DNA of 64,000 nt from Gnetum montanum (taxonomy: Eukaryota; Streptophyta; Gnetopsida; Gnetales; Gnetaceae), in NCBI GenBank assembly GCA_015680685.1, contig MNCI01004881.1, forward strand, positions 717,383 to 781,382, read 5' to 3'. Each line of letters opens with the position of its first letter. The stretch's first letter is position 1. Below the pieces are notes generated by a model. It was not told where the DNA came from, searched no databases, and saw only the letters and a program-made list of their open reading frames with translations. The position numbers and the translations under genes were made by a program. Positions 23,972 to 36,500 of the stretch are shown one piece after another.

Positions 23972-24764
23972 TGATGAGCTGTGATATCGCATCGGCCCTT
24001 GTGATATCACATACACAATATCATGGCCTGCTGTCATGTCTATAAATAAGAGGTGGCTTTCCCTTGTTCACTCATCTAGAGTTAGTCCCTTAGCTAATCT
24101 ATAGCAGTTTTACTATTCCAGAGTTAGAATAATTTCCATGTGCCCGTAGTAGGAGTCTCAAAGTGAATAGATCTTTATTCGGAAAAATTGTACCTGAGGA
24201 CAAATTTGTGTACAGTAATAAAGACGAACTTTCTAATAAACCTTGCAGCATATGGACTAAGCTAAATAGGATTTAATTATTGTTAAATGTTTAAATGCTT
24301 TCCTAGATAATTAATCTCTCTCAAGCCTTGACTCTCCTAGTTAAGTGCATTTAGTACGACTGCTTCGAGCACATGTGTAACCCTTGGTAACCCAGTAACA
24401 AGTAGCTTTTGGTAATCCCAGTAGTGTTGCACTCATTCAGGGTGTGTGCAGCAAGTGGGAACGAATACTGGTGCTGGGATAATTAGAACTTAGTTAATGA
24501 ATAGTTAATGAAAGTTAGTCATTTAGTCTCTTCACCTTTCCTCTATTAGCATAGGTGTTAAAAAGATAAAATATATAAAAATCATATACCTCAGGCTTAC
24601 TTAACCATACAACCATGATAATACAAGTCTGGGAAGACAACGACTAATTAACCTTAAGTGTCCCATTAAGGTGCGTAAGCACTTAGTCCTTGGAGTTCAA
24701 CCAGATCACGTGTGAGATGCTTGTATTCGTATGGTTGAGTGTAGGGGTACCTCACCACTCATTA
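23972..24764 (+). repeat. 3' LTR of P
   Basis: This 793-bp partner of the LTR at 17,678-18,474 has TATAAATA at 24,041-24,048 and ends ..CACTCATTA (CA changed to TA). GTCAT at 24,765-24,769 duplicates 17,673-17,677, proving that both LTRs belong to one insertion. P spans 7,087 bp in total. Confidence 0.95.
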
Positions 24765-26558
24765 GTCATGCTAGGGAAGTGGAAATGAGGTGCCTTGAAT
24801 GGTTTGGTTGATCAGACAGGGACTTATGTGGTGTAAAAATAATCGTTTGTAAAGGAGTTTATGGAGCATTATGCGTGGGAACTAGGACAACAATTGAGAG
24901 TGTAGCGTAGAGTCTTAGCTCAAAAAATAATGACTTAAGCATGCAAATGCATATTGAGAATAGAGAAATGTAATGCTAAAAATTTAAAACGAATGCTGAG
25001 AAAGAAAATGAAACAAAATTTTGGGAGTAGAGAAATGCACCACCCCAAAACTGGGGAGCATAACGTTTGCTTGAAAAAGATGTGAAAATGATGCATGACA
25101 TCAGATAGGAACAACGGTAGCATAGTGGTGTGGTCATAGTCTCTGGGACATTAGGAACATAGTGCTAGCAGCTACAAGGGAGGTTGGGCCTATTTGGTTG
25201 GCTGTCATCATGCTCTATGTGTGCAAGGAAAGACTAAGTCATGGTACTTGCCAAGGTGTCAAGCTTGGATGCTCAAGTGTGAGAGTAGCGAAGATGCTAG
25301 GAATGATTAAATGCTCAATGCTCTTATGATTTTCCAACCCCTAAAGTGCTAATTGTTAAGGTATTTATAGGACTAGGTTTAGCATGAAATGCAGGTCGTG
25401 CACCACATGGCATGAGCGTAGATGGGTTACACTGACATGTTATGCTCTTTGTAGCAAAGTGTCATGCTTTGTAGGATAAGAACAGGAACCTAGAGACTAC
25501 CAAACTATGACCACACGACATGGACTACATGTGCCAGAGTTTGAGAGACTTCCATGTACCTACAAATAGTTTCAAAATAATGCAACTTGGAGACTATGTT
25601 TTGGGACTACGTCTTACTCCTCTTTCAAGTAGGGTCAAGTGTAGGGACAATTTTGGAGATCAATGGGGGGTGCAAAAGACATGAAAATTGCTGATCTTGG
25701 TTGTTGGAGTGACATTAGAGTTGAGATGAAGGTCAATGCTAAGTTTTGGAAGCTTCTGGAGGCTTTCGGAGGAATTTTCCTGGTGTCAAGTTGGCTACAC
25801 TGCACAATGTAGTAGAGTGTAGCAAGAACACTTAATGAAATTTTGCAAAATTTAACTTGCCACACCCGTCACACTATCTATGTTGCATAGCATAGCAGAA
25901 TGTAGCATGAATACTTTGTCAAATTCTCATGAAATCTACAATGTTCCTTCATGGCACAATGGCCACACTCTGAGGTGTAGCAAGATGGGTAACCTTGGAA
26001 GTTAGAAAATGTTCTAAATGCATCTTCCATGTCAAGCTATCTTGATAAATTCTTGTCCAACACTTAGGCAAAATTGGATCCTAAAAATTATGTCAAGCTT
26101 GCTACGCTGTGTAGCATAGTAGAGTGTAGCAACTTGAGAGAGAGAAAATTTACCAAACTATTTTTTCCATCCTAAGCACTTTTGATAGACTCTAGCCTAG
26201 TACTTAGGTGGATTGGCAACTAGGACATGTGTCAAGCTAGGCATGCTAGAGGGCATAGCAAGCTTGAAAGCCTGGGAGATAGAAGATTTACTAAACTATT
26301 TGGTCCATCCCAAGCAATCCTTGACCACTTTTGGCTTGACATTTGTGCAAACTAGCCATGGAAGTGTATGCTATGTTGGCCATGCTAGGGAGCATAGCAG
26401 GTAGACTTAGAAAATTTTTGCAAAAAATAGGACTTGAGGGGTGCTACACTATCTACACTATAGAGCGTAACACCAAACTTAGAAAAATTGTGCCCAAGTT
26501 TTGACACTTAGACAAATCTACCGTTAAACTACAAAAGCCCAAAATTGGTGGTGTTTCA
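24765..26558 (-). repeat. 3' LTR of O, right part
   Basis: It continues the 17,595-17,677 fragment; with P removed the LTR is about 1,872 bp, against 1,876 bp for the 5' LTR at 41,780-43,655. The minus strand starts TGAAACACCACCAATTTTGG at 26,558. It contains at least seven inverted-repeat units of the GCTACGCT...AGTGTAGC type (25,793-26,480) in a degenerate tandem array of about 125 bp per unit near 26,090-26,340. Confidence 0.92.
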
Positions 26559-26609
26559 TTGGCCCCTCTTTGTTGACATTTGGAGGATCGACCCAAGAGA
26601 TGTCAACAA
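26559..26609 (-). other. Polypurine tract and adjacent stem-loop of O
   Basis: The minus strand reads CAAAGAGGGGCCAA just before the LTR start. Upstream of it lies a perfect 10-bp inverted repeat: TTGTTGACAT (26,570-26,579) and ATGTCAACAA (26,600-26,609) with a 20-nt loop. The same arrangement with a shorter perfect stem occurs in O2 (58,318-58,358). Confidence 0.7.
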
Positions 26610-28079
26610 AGACTAAAAATCATCATGATGAACATGACACCAACACTATTTGTCAAGGCCCGCTTGGATGACACTTCACTATGCTTGAGAGTGTCAAGGA
26701 AATGAGGTATGATAGGGAATAGTTTAGGGATATGGGTCAAGGGAAAATGGATGGAGAGGATAACTACAAGATGCAACATCATGATGGCTCATTTCCAAAG
26801 CATGATCCCTTGTTGGAGTGCTTGTGAGGGAGTTAGCATGTGGAGATGGCCTACCCATTGGATTTTGACCCCTTGTCAAAGTGTTGGTAAGATGGTCAAT
26901 CCAAGGCTGGACAGGTTGCAAGATGGAAACTATGCCATTTGACTTGGGCACTTGGCTTGTTCCATTTGTTTTTCTTTTTCTTTTTTTCATCTTCCCTCTT
27001 TTTTTTGTTTTGTTTTTTTGTCTTTTCTTTTTGTCTTTTGCTTCCTTTTGTGTTTTCGGGCGAACTGCATGCCAACATTTTCTTAAAGGAAATTGCATCA
27101 CATCTATAGGACAAGGCATTTCTCCCTAGGATGAGTTTTATTACATTCATTTGGGGCTTTGATTAGCCCACAAAGACTCCCCATGGGATGAGTTGTGTTA
27201 TGCTCATCATGGGTTCAACGATTATCTACAGGAAAGGTTCCAAATGCATTGGGAAAGTTTGCAAGGGGTGTGGGAGATTGCAAGATCAAGAGGTAGAGGT
27301 TAATTGGCTAGGGGAATGGTAGAGATGTGCACTCTTAAGTAGCTAGGCAAGCCAAAGTGGAAACATCAGAATAGTGCAGTGCCTTGCCACTGCGATGAAA
27401 CAAACCCTTGAACAATGCCACCAAGGCTTCATCCTACAAATGCAACATAGAGAAAATAAGAAAAACAACCACCATGTGAGATGAGGGAAAAGTCTTGTTT
27501 GCTAGGGGCATTGCAAGGGTTACGAGTGTTGCGTCAGCTGTGGGTGCATACAATGTCCAAAGTAGGAAGACCGGTGTAGGCGTCAATAGTGGCAGGATGG
27601 GAAAGCTCCAGCAACCACACTAGAAGCAAGCACCCAAGTGGCTAGAGGTGATGGTGATGTAGGTGCTTAGGAGTTTTCACTAAAGGTAGGAGCCAAGAAA
27701 CTCAACCGCAAGGCAAGAAGCCATGTTGCTAAATGCTCTTCCAAACTTAGGCGATGGTAAGGGTCGGAGGATGGCAGTGTTGTGGTTGGGTCACAGTACT
27801 GCTGGGACTCTAGTGAGTGCTAATGATGGTGAGAACTACAACTAGGATGATTGGTGCTAGTGATAGTAGCTCCAAAAGGTTAGCAAGATGCCAAAAGGCA
27901 TCTCCGGAAGATCAGCAAGATGTCAGGGATAGTGACAGTGTAAATGTCCCATAGGGTTTTTTTCTTGATGACATGAACCTCATTCTGGAATTGCAATGCC
28001 CCACCTCATCTTGTCCGAGAGGTGTGGGTAGGTGATGGAGGATTAGAAGTATTCTTGCTTGTTTGTCTATAGAACTATG
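26610..28079 (-). other. 3' region of O between integrase and PPT, no gene seen
   Basis: About 1.5 kb without recognisable coding sequence on either strand. A T-rich tract lies at 26,960-27,050. Downstream of integrase, Tat elements commonly have a long, variable 3' region, which fits. Confidence 0.45.
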
Positions 28080-28370
28080 TGTGTTAAACTGTAGATTCTG
28101 AACTACGATTACATGTTGTGCTAGTTTAAGGTCCTAGCAGACCATGATCCCAATTTAAGGTTTGCGTGGACCTTGATGTGCCAGTTTAAGGTCCTAGTAA
28201 ACCACTATGCTAGTTTAACATCATAGCAGATGGTGGATGGCTAGTTTAAGGTCTTAGTGGACCATGTTGTGGGTGCTAGTTTAGTTTCATAGCCTAAGAA
28301 CATTCTATGCTAGTTTAACATCGTAACAGATGTCTATGCAAGTTTAATGTTGTAGTGGACATGCACTTAC
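28080..28370. repeat. Minisatellite, GCTAGTTTAAGGTC..AGCAGACCA units (O 3' region)
   Basis: About eight degenerate units of 25-45 bp share 'gctagttTAAggtc(c/t)tag(c/t)(a/g)gacca' or variants such as 'gctagtttaacatc.tagcagat'. Related units occur in O at 31,905-31,935 and 37,345-37,510, and in O2 at 59,450-59,770. Each unit also contains a weak inverted repeat between CTAG and CTAG/TAGC. Confidence 0.75.
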
Positions 28371-28401
28371 CTTGCTTCTATCATTAGTGTGATACTACAT
28401 A

Positions 28402-29440
28402 TTAGGTGTAGTATGGCTTCAAGTATGAGTGGTTTATAGGATTGGTAAACTCATTTCCATCCAGATCAACGAGCTTGAAGGTTCCATTGTCATACACTTT
28501 TATGACCAAGAATGACCCTTCCCAGTTGGCTAAGAACTTGTCCATATGCTCGAAAATGACCTTGAGGACTAGGTTACCCTTCTTGATTGGGAATTGATGT
28601 TGATTATGATGGTGCTTTTGCCATTTCTTTTCTTGATACACTCAATGTAATCAAGTATTTGCATGTGCTCTTCCTCTATAGAGTCGAGGTCGATGGTTCT
28701 CAACTTGTTATTCTGAACCTCATTAATGATGCTCAAGAGGATCATGTAGAGAAATGGAACTTGTAGTTCAAGAGGCAACATTGCTTCAGATCCCACAAGA
28801 CTATATGGCATCTTACCTATCGTTGTTCATGCCATAGTGCATAGACTAGTTGTTCATGCCATTGTCACTTGCTATTGTTAAGAATCCTATTTAGAAGGCT
28901 GACGATGACCTTGTTTGTAGCCTTCACTTGATCATTTTCCTATGGATATCATGGTGATGAGAAGTAATGTTTAATGCCAAAGTTTTCATAGAAGGCTTTG
29001 GTCTTTGCACTACTTTATTGTAGCTCATTATCTATGACTATAGTCATGTGAAGATCAAATAGGATCACTATGTTATCTAGGATGAATTTGCAAACCTACT
29101 GTGATGTTGTCTTCCTCAGGGAAATGGCTTCAACCCACTTTGCGAATATTCAGTTGCAGTAATAATGAAGCTATGTCCTACAAAAGACATAGGCATTCTA
29201 GGCCCAATGATATCTAATTCCCAACATTGGAACGACCATGTGATCTGTGTAGTATGCAGTTCAGTGGGTGGCACGTGCATTAGGTTTCCATGCCACTAAC
29301 ATATGTTACATGTCTTGACCTTGGAAATGCAATTGCACTCTATGTAAGGCTAGTAATAGCCTAGATGCCTAATTTTTGTTGCCATTGCTGCTAATGTAAG
29401 TTAACAGTATTCCATCATGGGATTTGTGACATAAGGTGTT
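28402..29440 (-). pseudogene. Integrase of O (Tat-like, broken)
   Basis: The C-terminal part is clearest: GNLVLKVIFEHMDKFLANWE, then GSFLVIKVYDNGTFKLVDLD and NHSYLKPYY (28,641-28,402), the KFxxNWEGPF...LK.YY pattern of Tat integrases. Before it, 28,811-28,569 reads MPYSLVGSEAMLPLELQVPF, the end of the catalytic core. The core itself, 29,300-28,850, is broken by stops. Confidence 0.75.
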
Positions 29441-29467
29441 ATCACCTACAAGAACGTATTGCCGTTG

Positions 29468-30240
29468 TCATTTTGGTACCATGTCTTTTTGGGCAAAGGT
29501 TAAATTTTGTAGCGGCTGTACTTGTTGGAGGTATGTCTTAATATCATCATACCACTCTTGGACGTGAGCTATGCTTATGGATGCGATGCTTGTTGTGTGA
29601 GTAATAGGTTCAGTGCAATCCATTATTGAAGTGGGCAAAGTGGAAAACATGTTTGGCACTATGCTTAAGGCTAGAGTAGCTAATGCGTTAGCTATGGTAT
29701 TTTCATTGTGGGGGATATGTTGGACATCTATAGTTGCAAATTGTTTAAGCAAGTGCTTCACCAAATCATAGTAAGGTTGTAGATGTTGTGCCTTACAAGC
29801 ATAAACCTCTGTGACTTGGTTAATGACTAGCTACGAATCACCTCAGACTACTATGTTTTGAATTCCTAACCCTTGGGTTGCTAAGGCACCTCTAAGAAGA
29901 CCTTCATGCTTTGCCACATTGTTTGTGCAAGGAAATGTAAAATGATATGCAAAGGGTTAGATCTCCCTAGAGGGAAACATGATAACGATAACAACACTAC
30001 CACCTTGTGTGGTTGAAGCATCGTCAAAGTGTAAAATGACCTTAAAGTTTGTGAGTACTTGACTTATACTGTTAACATGCTCATTCGAGAACTCCGGATC
30101 TATTATTGCTTGATTATCTATAGGTGAAGCCATGAGTTGTGTGACTATTGCTTGACCTTTTTTGGATGCTTTCGCTATATAGTGTAGGTTAAACTCCATG
30201 GTTATTGCTTTCCACCTTTCTATTTGACTACTTTCGTATA
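29468..30240 (-). pseudogene. Second, archaeal-type RNase H (aRNH) of O, downstream of RT
   Basis: The minus strand gives ILHFDDASTTQGG (30,199-29,957), the D-containing first strand of RNase H, and VQHIPHNENTIANALATLAL (29,764-29,468), the closing H-x-P-R-x-x-N-x-x-A-(D/N)-A-L-A motif. Between them an equivalent of the GDSQLVI strand can be read near 29,850. Tat elements are known for an extra RNase H between RT-RNase H and integrase; O keeps that order. Confidence 0.7.
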
Positions 30241-31842
30241 TGTTTGTTGTAATTGCCTGAAGTATGTTGCTTTTGCAAATGACATTAACTTGACTGTGGA
30301 AAAGGAAATGTCTCTACTTTTTGAGTGCAAAGACTAAGATGAGAAAGTTTCTCTTCACATCATTATATTTCACCTCATGGGATACTAGTGCATGGCTTAA
30401 GTAGTAAACAAGAACCTTTGACCCATCGTCTTACTTTTGGCAAAGCAAAGAAGCAATGAACGTGTCTAAGGTTGCAAGGTAAATGTAGAACAGTTTATCT
30501 CCTTATGGAGGGTAGACTATCAAAAGTTGAGCCAACTCCTTTTTTAGGTTGTCAAATGCCTCTTGGCATTAAGCTGTCCACTCAAAGTGGATTCCCTTTT
30601 TGAGCAAGTATTGCATTGACTGTAGCTTGTTAGTCAACCTTATGATAAACCTACATATGAATTGTAATCTGCCTTGTAACCTGTGTAACTCCTTAAGGTT
30701 TGCTAATGGCACTAAGTTGGTGATAGCCTTAACCTTGTTGGGGTTTACACGTATTCCTGCTTCTAACACCACAAACCCTAACATGCCACCAGTTTTGATG
30801 CCAAAGAAACAATTTTTGGGATTGAGCCTAAGGTCATGTCTAAGGCAACATTTGAGGACACGGTCCAAGTCATCTGCATGGTCATGAGCTATTTTGGACT
30901 TAACTACTATGTTTTCAATGTAGTCATTGAGAAAGTCTAATAGATAATTGCTAAAGATGTACATCATCGCATGTTGATATGTTGCTCTTGCGTTCTTTAA
31001 TCTAAAGGGCATCATTTTATAAAAAAATGTACCCTAGGAGGTCATGAAAGTAGTGCTAAGTTAGTGCTTTGGGTTGATTCAGATTTGGTTATACCCTGAG
31101 AACTCATCCATAAAGGACAAGAAGACATGACTAGCCATAGTATCGATGAGTTGGTCAATACTAGGCAATGGGAAATCTTCTTTAATGGTTGCCTTATTTT
31201 GATCCCAGAAGTCTATGCAAATGTGTATACTTCCATTTTTTTTGGGGATAACTACAATGTTCGAGACCTAGTTAGTGTGGTCAACTATCCAAATGAAGCT
31301 AGCTTTGTAAAGCTTAGTGATCTCATCACAGAAGACCAACGCCGCCTTAGGCTTGACTTTACAAGCTTTTTGCTTGATTGGTTTTACACGAGGATTAAGA
31401 ATAATGTTGTGTTATATTATACAAGGGTTTAAGCTTGGCATGTCCTTGCAGGACCATGTGAATGCCTTGATTTTATCGCTAAGGACTTTAGAGATGCTTT
31501 GTTGGATTTGAGGCTCTAACAAGGAACTAAGTTTTAATATTTTTTCCTACCTTTACATGCTATTACAGGGACTTCTATGAGGGGATCCTCAGTTACATTG
31601 CTTGCTTCTAAGTCTAGAGCTCTAACTAGATGTTCCAACCAGTCTAGCAATGTCTTCAAGGATGTTACATTTGTATCATAGGTAAGTGGTTTGAAGTCCA
31701 AGAGTTTTATGTTTATGCATCTTGTGGATTCACGATAAGGTCCAGTCAAGAATAAGGACAAATAAAGACTCTCATATGCATTAATTTTTTCAATCTTGTT
31801 CAAGAGATCTTGCAAAAAAACTAGGAAAATGTCAAGCGACAC
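30241..31842 (-). pseudogene. Reverse transcriptase with RNase H of O (Tat-like, broken)
   Basis: The N-terminal piece at 31,842-31,534 (LSLFLTGPYRESTRCINIKL, then ALDLEASNVTEDPLIEVPV) matches O2 at 63,260-63,060. The palm/thumb at 31,015-30,569 reads MPFRLKNARATYQHAMMYIF, YIENIVVKSK (normally YVDDI) and RLNPKNCFFGIKTGGMLGFV, then LQGRLQFICRFI. The catalytic DD is replaced by EN and stops interrupt the region between, so the enzyme is dead. Confidence 0.82.
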
Positions 31843-33539
31843 CTATCTTAACTATGTAGTATGTAAAGTAATTTTTTGTGACCTTAATTAAGCATAAAAT
31901 TGCTAGTTTAAGGTCATAGCAGATCATAGATTATGCATAGGACATAGGTTTAAGCAAAGATTTGAAGGTTTGAATGGTGGGGTTGAGTTGAATGTTTATT
32001 GGGCAATCAGAAAAGATGCAAAAAATGTTTTAAGTGTAGGAAGCTGGAAAAGTTGCAAAATTTTTCTAGCTTTGGGTACTACACTCATCCCACATTATGT
32101 GCAAAACACGAAATGTGGGGAATCCTAAGAGGGTGACATGTCCTTTAATCCTAAAAGGTATAAATGGAGGTTTTACCATGGTAAACTTATCATTTTCAAC
32201 GTCAGAGCCAACGATCATTCGAGAGTAGTGAAGTCAAGGTAAAGCATAGCAGCAACAAAGGGAAGTTATAGCATGATGAAGGGGAAGCTAGAGTGTAGAA
32301 ACCAAAGATTGCTTCGAAGCGAATGTAAACACCCTGACCTCACCAACATTGATGAAGGTGATCATACCTTGAGGTGCCTCCCTAGTGCACACATTGAAGA
32401 TCACCAGGAGACATTATTGGCTAGGTAACTTATCATGCTCTACCCTTGTGATTCTGTTCTTTTCTTGCTTTCCCATGCATTTTGGGTATTTGGGCTTTGA
32501 GGAAGGCTTACTGTGGGTAGGGACTATTGCCACTATTGCGGCCAGAGTGGTCATGGCTAGGGAAAGGAGTGCACGTGCTACATTTTTTTATTTTCTACCC
32601 TTTTTCTTTATTTTTGGTGTCGAGGGTCTTAAGTGTCCTACATTGTAGCATGGGAAAAGGGTTTTCAACATCCCACATTGCAAAGTGAAGGTTTCCTAGT
32701 GTCACATGATTTCTTGGCATACCACACCATGTTGTTAAACAAGGGTTTTTGCACATCCCACGATGTAGGGTGGAATAAGGGTTTTCTGTGGTGTCCTACA
32801 CTCTAGCATAAAATAGGGCTTTATGGGTGTTCCATGTTATGGCATGGAATAGGATTTTTGCAGTGTCTTACAAGAATAATGTATCATAAATATTTGAGAA
32901 TTTTGCATCATGGTGTAGAATAAGGATTTTCTACATATCTCGCACCTCGGGACAAAACAAGGGTTTTAACATCCTACGCTGTAGTGTGAAACAAAGTTTT
33001 CCTATGTGTTGTGTGCTACAGTGAAGAACAAGACTTGGCCAAGGTGGTGTTGGGTCATGTTCATCATGATATGGTGTCCCTAAGAGTGTGATAAGAAGTT
33101 AGAAAAAATTTTGAAATTGCTACACTCAACACTTAGAAAATTTTTGAAACTTTGTAGTTGTTACACTCTACAAGTAGCATAACTAACACTTAGAAAAACT
33201 TGAAAAATTTCTATCAAATGTTATGCTCTGCGGGGAGCGTCACCAACACTTAGAAAAATTTTAAGTGTGAAAACATCATGCTCTATAGAGAGTGTGACTA
33301 ATAGAAATTTTTTTGATTTTTTTCTTTAAAATTGTAATGTTTGGAAAAAATGTAAGTGTTAGTGTTGTGCCCCGTTGGGAACTAGGGATGTTAGATGGGG
33401 ATGCCAACGTTGCTTTTCCATGGAGCCTAGTAGAAAGTTAATTTTGTTGAATAGAATTAATTTTCAATTTTTATTTTATGAATTTTTTTATTATTCTTTT
33501 TTAATGATAATTTTTTCATTTTACTGCTATTGTGGCATT
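31843..33539. repeat. Spacer of O upstream of RT: LTR-like and tandem degenerate repeats
   Basis: No coding sequence is recognised. One TAGTTTAAGG unit is at 31,905-31,935. A degenerate tandem repeat of about 55 bp around 'catcccac.(a/t)tgtag..tggaataagggttttc' covers 32,640-33,010. A second, about 70 bp, around 'ttatgctct...gcgt.ac.aacacttagaaaaattt' covers 33,070-33,310 and resembles the O LTR near 26,440-26,500. A T-rich tract ends the block at 33,460-33,530. Confidence 0.5.
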
Positions 33540-36500
33540 GCAGGATTTTGCTGAAATCCGTTCTCATCGTGGTCGAACTAGTGGGGATTTTATGTTGCAT
33601 GAGTGATCTTGTGCCAAATGTTCCCACACCACATGCACATGTGGGACACTAGGCACTTTGATTCCAATCATGTGCATAGGAATTCATAGAATTATTGCTT
33701 CACCACTTTAGTGTGATAATGTGGTCACACTTATCAACCAAAGCAGTAGGTATCATAGTTGAGACATTATTGTCTGGGGCAAACCGAGACATTCTAAAAT
33801 TTATGTTTGATGAATTTGCTAAAGACAAAGGGGCAGGGAGCTCAAGCCAGTGCCAAAAAGGCCTTAGACTCTTGTCTTAGATCTTGGGAATGCCTGAGTT
33901 CCAATGCTACAATAAATACAACACTATATTTCTTGCCCAACGTGTGCACACCATCTTCCGGAACTCACTTGGGATGGTTTATTGTGCTAGATGGTGAGCC
34001 CTGTTGTGATTTCTTACACTACCTATTATTTCATGACTTAAGGTGCTAACTTCATTTTTCTTATTGCCAAGTTTTTCATTGATGCAAACAACCTCCATGA
34101 TGAAGAAGGGATACTAAACTTGATCCAAATTTCCTTACAGGAATTCTCATCTGCTGAGAATATGCATGCTGGAGTAATTGGGCAAGTCAGGGTAGATTTA
34201 GCAAAATACCCTAGCAAGTATTCCAAATCTTATGAGAGGTATCAAAATCTTGGCTAGTTAGACGTAGAGTGGGCAACCTGGATATTGAGTGTAGAGGAGG
34301 TTTTGGTCTCACTATCTCCATTCTGAACACTATTTGTGCTACTTAAGTCATATCACCTATTTACTTTCATGCACTTTGAATTTTATACTTTTGTTATGTT
34401 TCTAATTCTATTTTTGCTTATTGTAGCTATAGCTAAGTCTAGAGAGGTTACAATGGTTGCTTCAGGGTGCACTAAGGCCACTTTCCTCTTTAAGTACAAT
34501 GAAGTTAACAGCTTGCAATGCTAGTTGTGCTATGAGACCCCAGCAGGGGTAGCCTAGAATCTTCAACGAGTTGGGCTCATGGACATTTTCTTAGCCATAA
34601 ACCCAAACATCCCAATGGCTGAGATGATTGCCATAGTTGACTCCACTAAAAGTGCCAACTGCTTCTGCATGCGAGTTCATAACATGCGAGTGGTCTTTAA
34701 GATCATGGATGACCTCTTTTTAGATCTCTTTGGCATCCCTTCTGAAGGTCTAGTGGTAGCAGAGAAGACTGATAAGAACCTAGACCATAGAGGAGGCATT
34801 GAAGAGTGGCTAGGCACTAAAAAGGGCTGCAAGGGTATGCCCATGAAGATGGTGGAATTACCTATGACCTAACACCTCTATCCCATCTTTTGGGCTCATG
34901 CATTTCCTAAGCTACTTTTCCAAGTAAAGGTCCTTGGGGTGGAGCAAGCTTGGGTCATGAGAGATGTGATAGAGGAAGGGATGTAGTATAATTAGGCTAA
35001 CTACCTTGTTAATAGCCTATAGGCTGAAATCATCAAGCTATGCGACAACCTACACTCATGATCACACATGCATTTTGCCTTCTTCGTAGCATGCCTACAA
35101 AGGTTTGCAGAACTCTTGGTGGTTTGAGAGAATGGGAAATGGATGGTGCAAGATTGCACTCATATCTCTAAGCTGTGGATCTACCACTTATTCCACACGA
35201 TGTGGTCACAAAGACCTCCCAGAGGCCATCGACAAGTCATTCTCAGTGATGATCAAAGGCCATGTGGGGCAATCCTAATGCACACATGATAGTGCTAGGG
35301 AGGCTCCACCAACGAACATTAACAATGCAGTGAGAGGGGCACGACTCATCACTGAGATGATGAGGTTGGCAAAAATGCAAATCAAGAAGCCTTACCTCGT
35401 GGAGGAGCCCGCACATAAAGTAGAGAAGAGGGGCAAGAAACTGCAATTCAAGCTTTACAACTTGCGATCATAACTAGCCAATAAGTATGTATTACTTAGT
35501 GTCATGCTATTTTTGAATTTATTATTGAACGTTCTAATTTGAGTTTTTGCAATGCAAGTAAAAGGGCCCCTGTAGTGGAAGAGGAGCCCTTGGAATGTCC
35601 CTCAACTCAAGGGACACATGATAGATGAGGATGATCAAGAAGCCACCAAAGTGTTGAGGCAACTTGAAGAAGAGGGGTTGTAGTTTGAGGATGGTGAGTT
35701 TGATCATTTGTTTGATGACATGCAGATGGATGATCCCCCTGCTCTCATCATTAAGGGCTTGTTGGGTAGGAACTTTGCACTGCCATCTTCATTGTGTTTC
35801 TCCCTCTTTTCTCTCTCTCTTTTAATGTATATTATCTTTTTTATTCATATTTTTATTTTTATTTTATCTTTTGTTTTGATGATCATAAAATTCTTTATGT
35901 TATAATGATCGATGCTTCTGCTAAATGTACAGAATCAACATCCACTTTCTGTACACAACCATGGGTAGAAACTCTAGATAAGTTCACCTTTATGCAAGGT
36001 GTGGTGGATGATACGATAGACCGCCTCAAACAGATAGACCCTAAGATAGGTATGTTTATTTTATTGTCATCATCTCCTCCTCCTTTTTTGTGTTTAGTCT
36101 TTTTGTTTTATTTTTTTGGTTGATTTTCTTGTTTATCTTATAACTAATGTTTCGCCACTTCATCCAAGTCGATGCTATACTTGAGTTCCCTCCCAAGGTG
36201 GAGCATGTGCCTTGTCATGTATATGATGAGGCAAGCAAGTGCACACTACACCCTACACAAGCTTTGCAGGAGTGTAGGCATGTAAATGAGGAGCTATGGA
36301 AGCAAGTGCAAGAGTTTTGAGAATAAAAGGCAAACTAGGCAACTAGATTGAAAGATTTATAATTGTGTTACAATTTCCTAGTAGTACGTGACAAGTCAGA
36401 CAATAGCTAGTGCATGAATGTGATTGATTACACCAGGTACTAGTCAATTGTTCAGGGTAAAAATGAGGCTACCCTTGAGGTCATTGAAAAATGGTTGCAG

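Noticed and set aside
26724-27150. Open frames on both strands at 26,724-27,150 in O
   Set aside because: They reflect a T/C-rich low-complexity tract, with Lys-rich and Phe-rich mirror products and no conserved match in O2.
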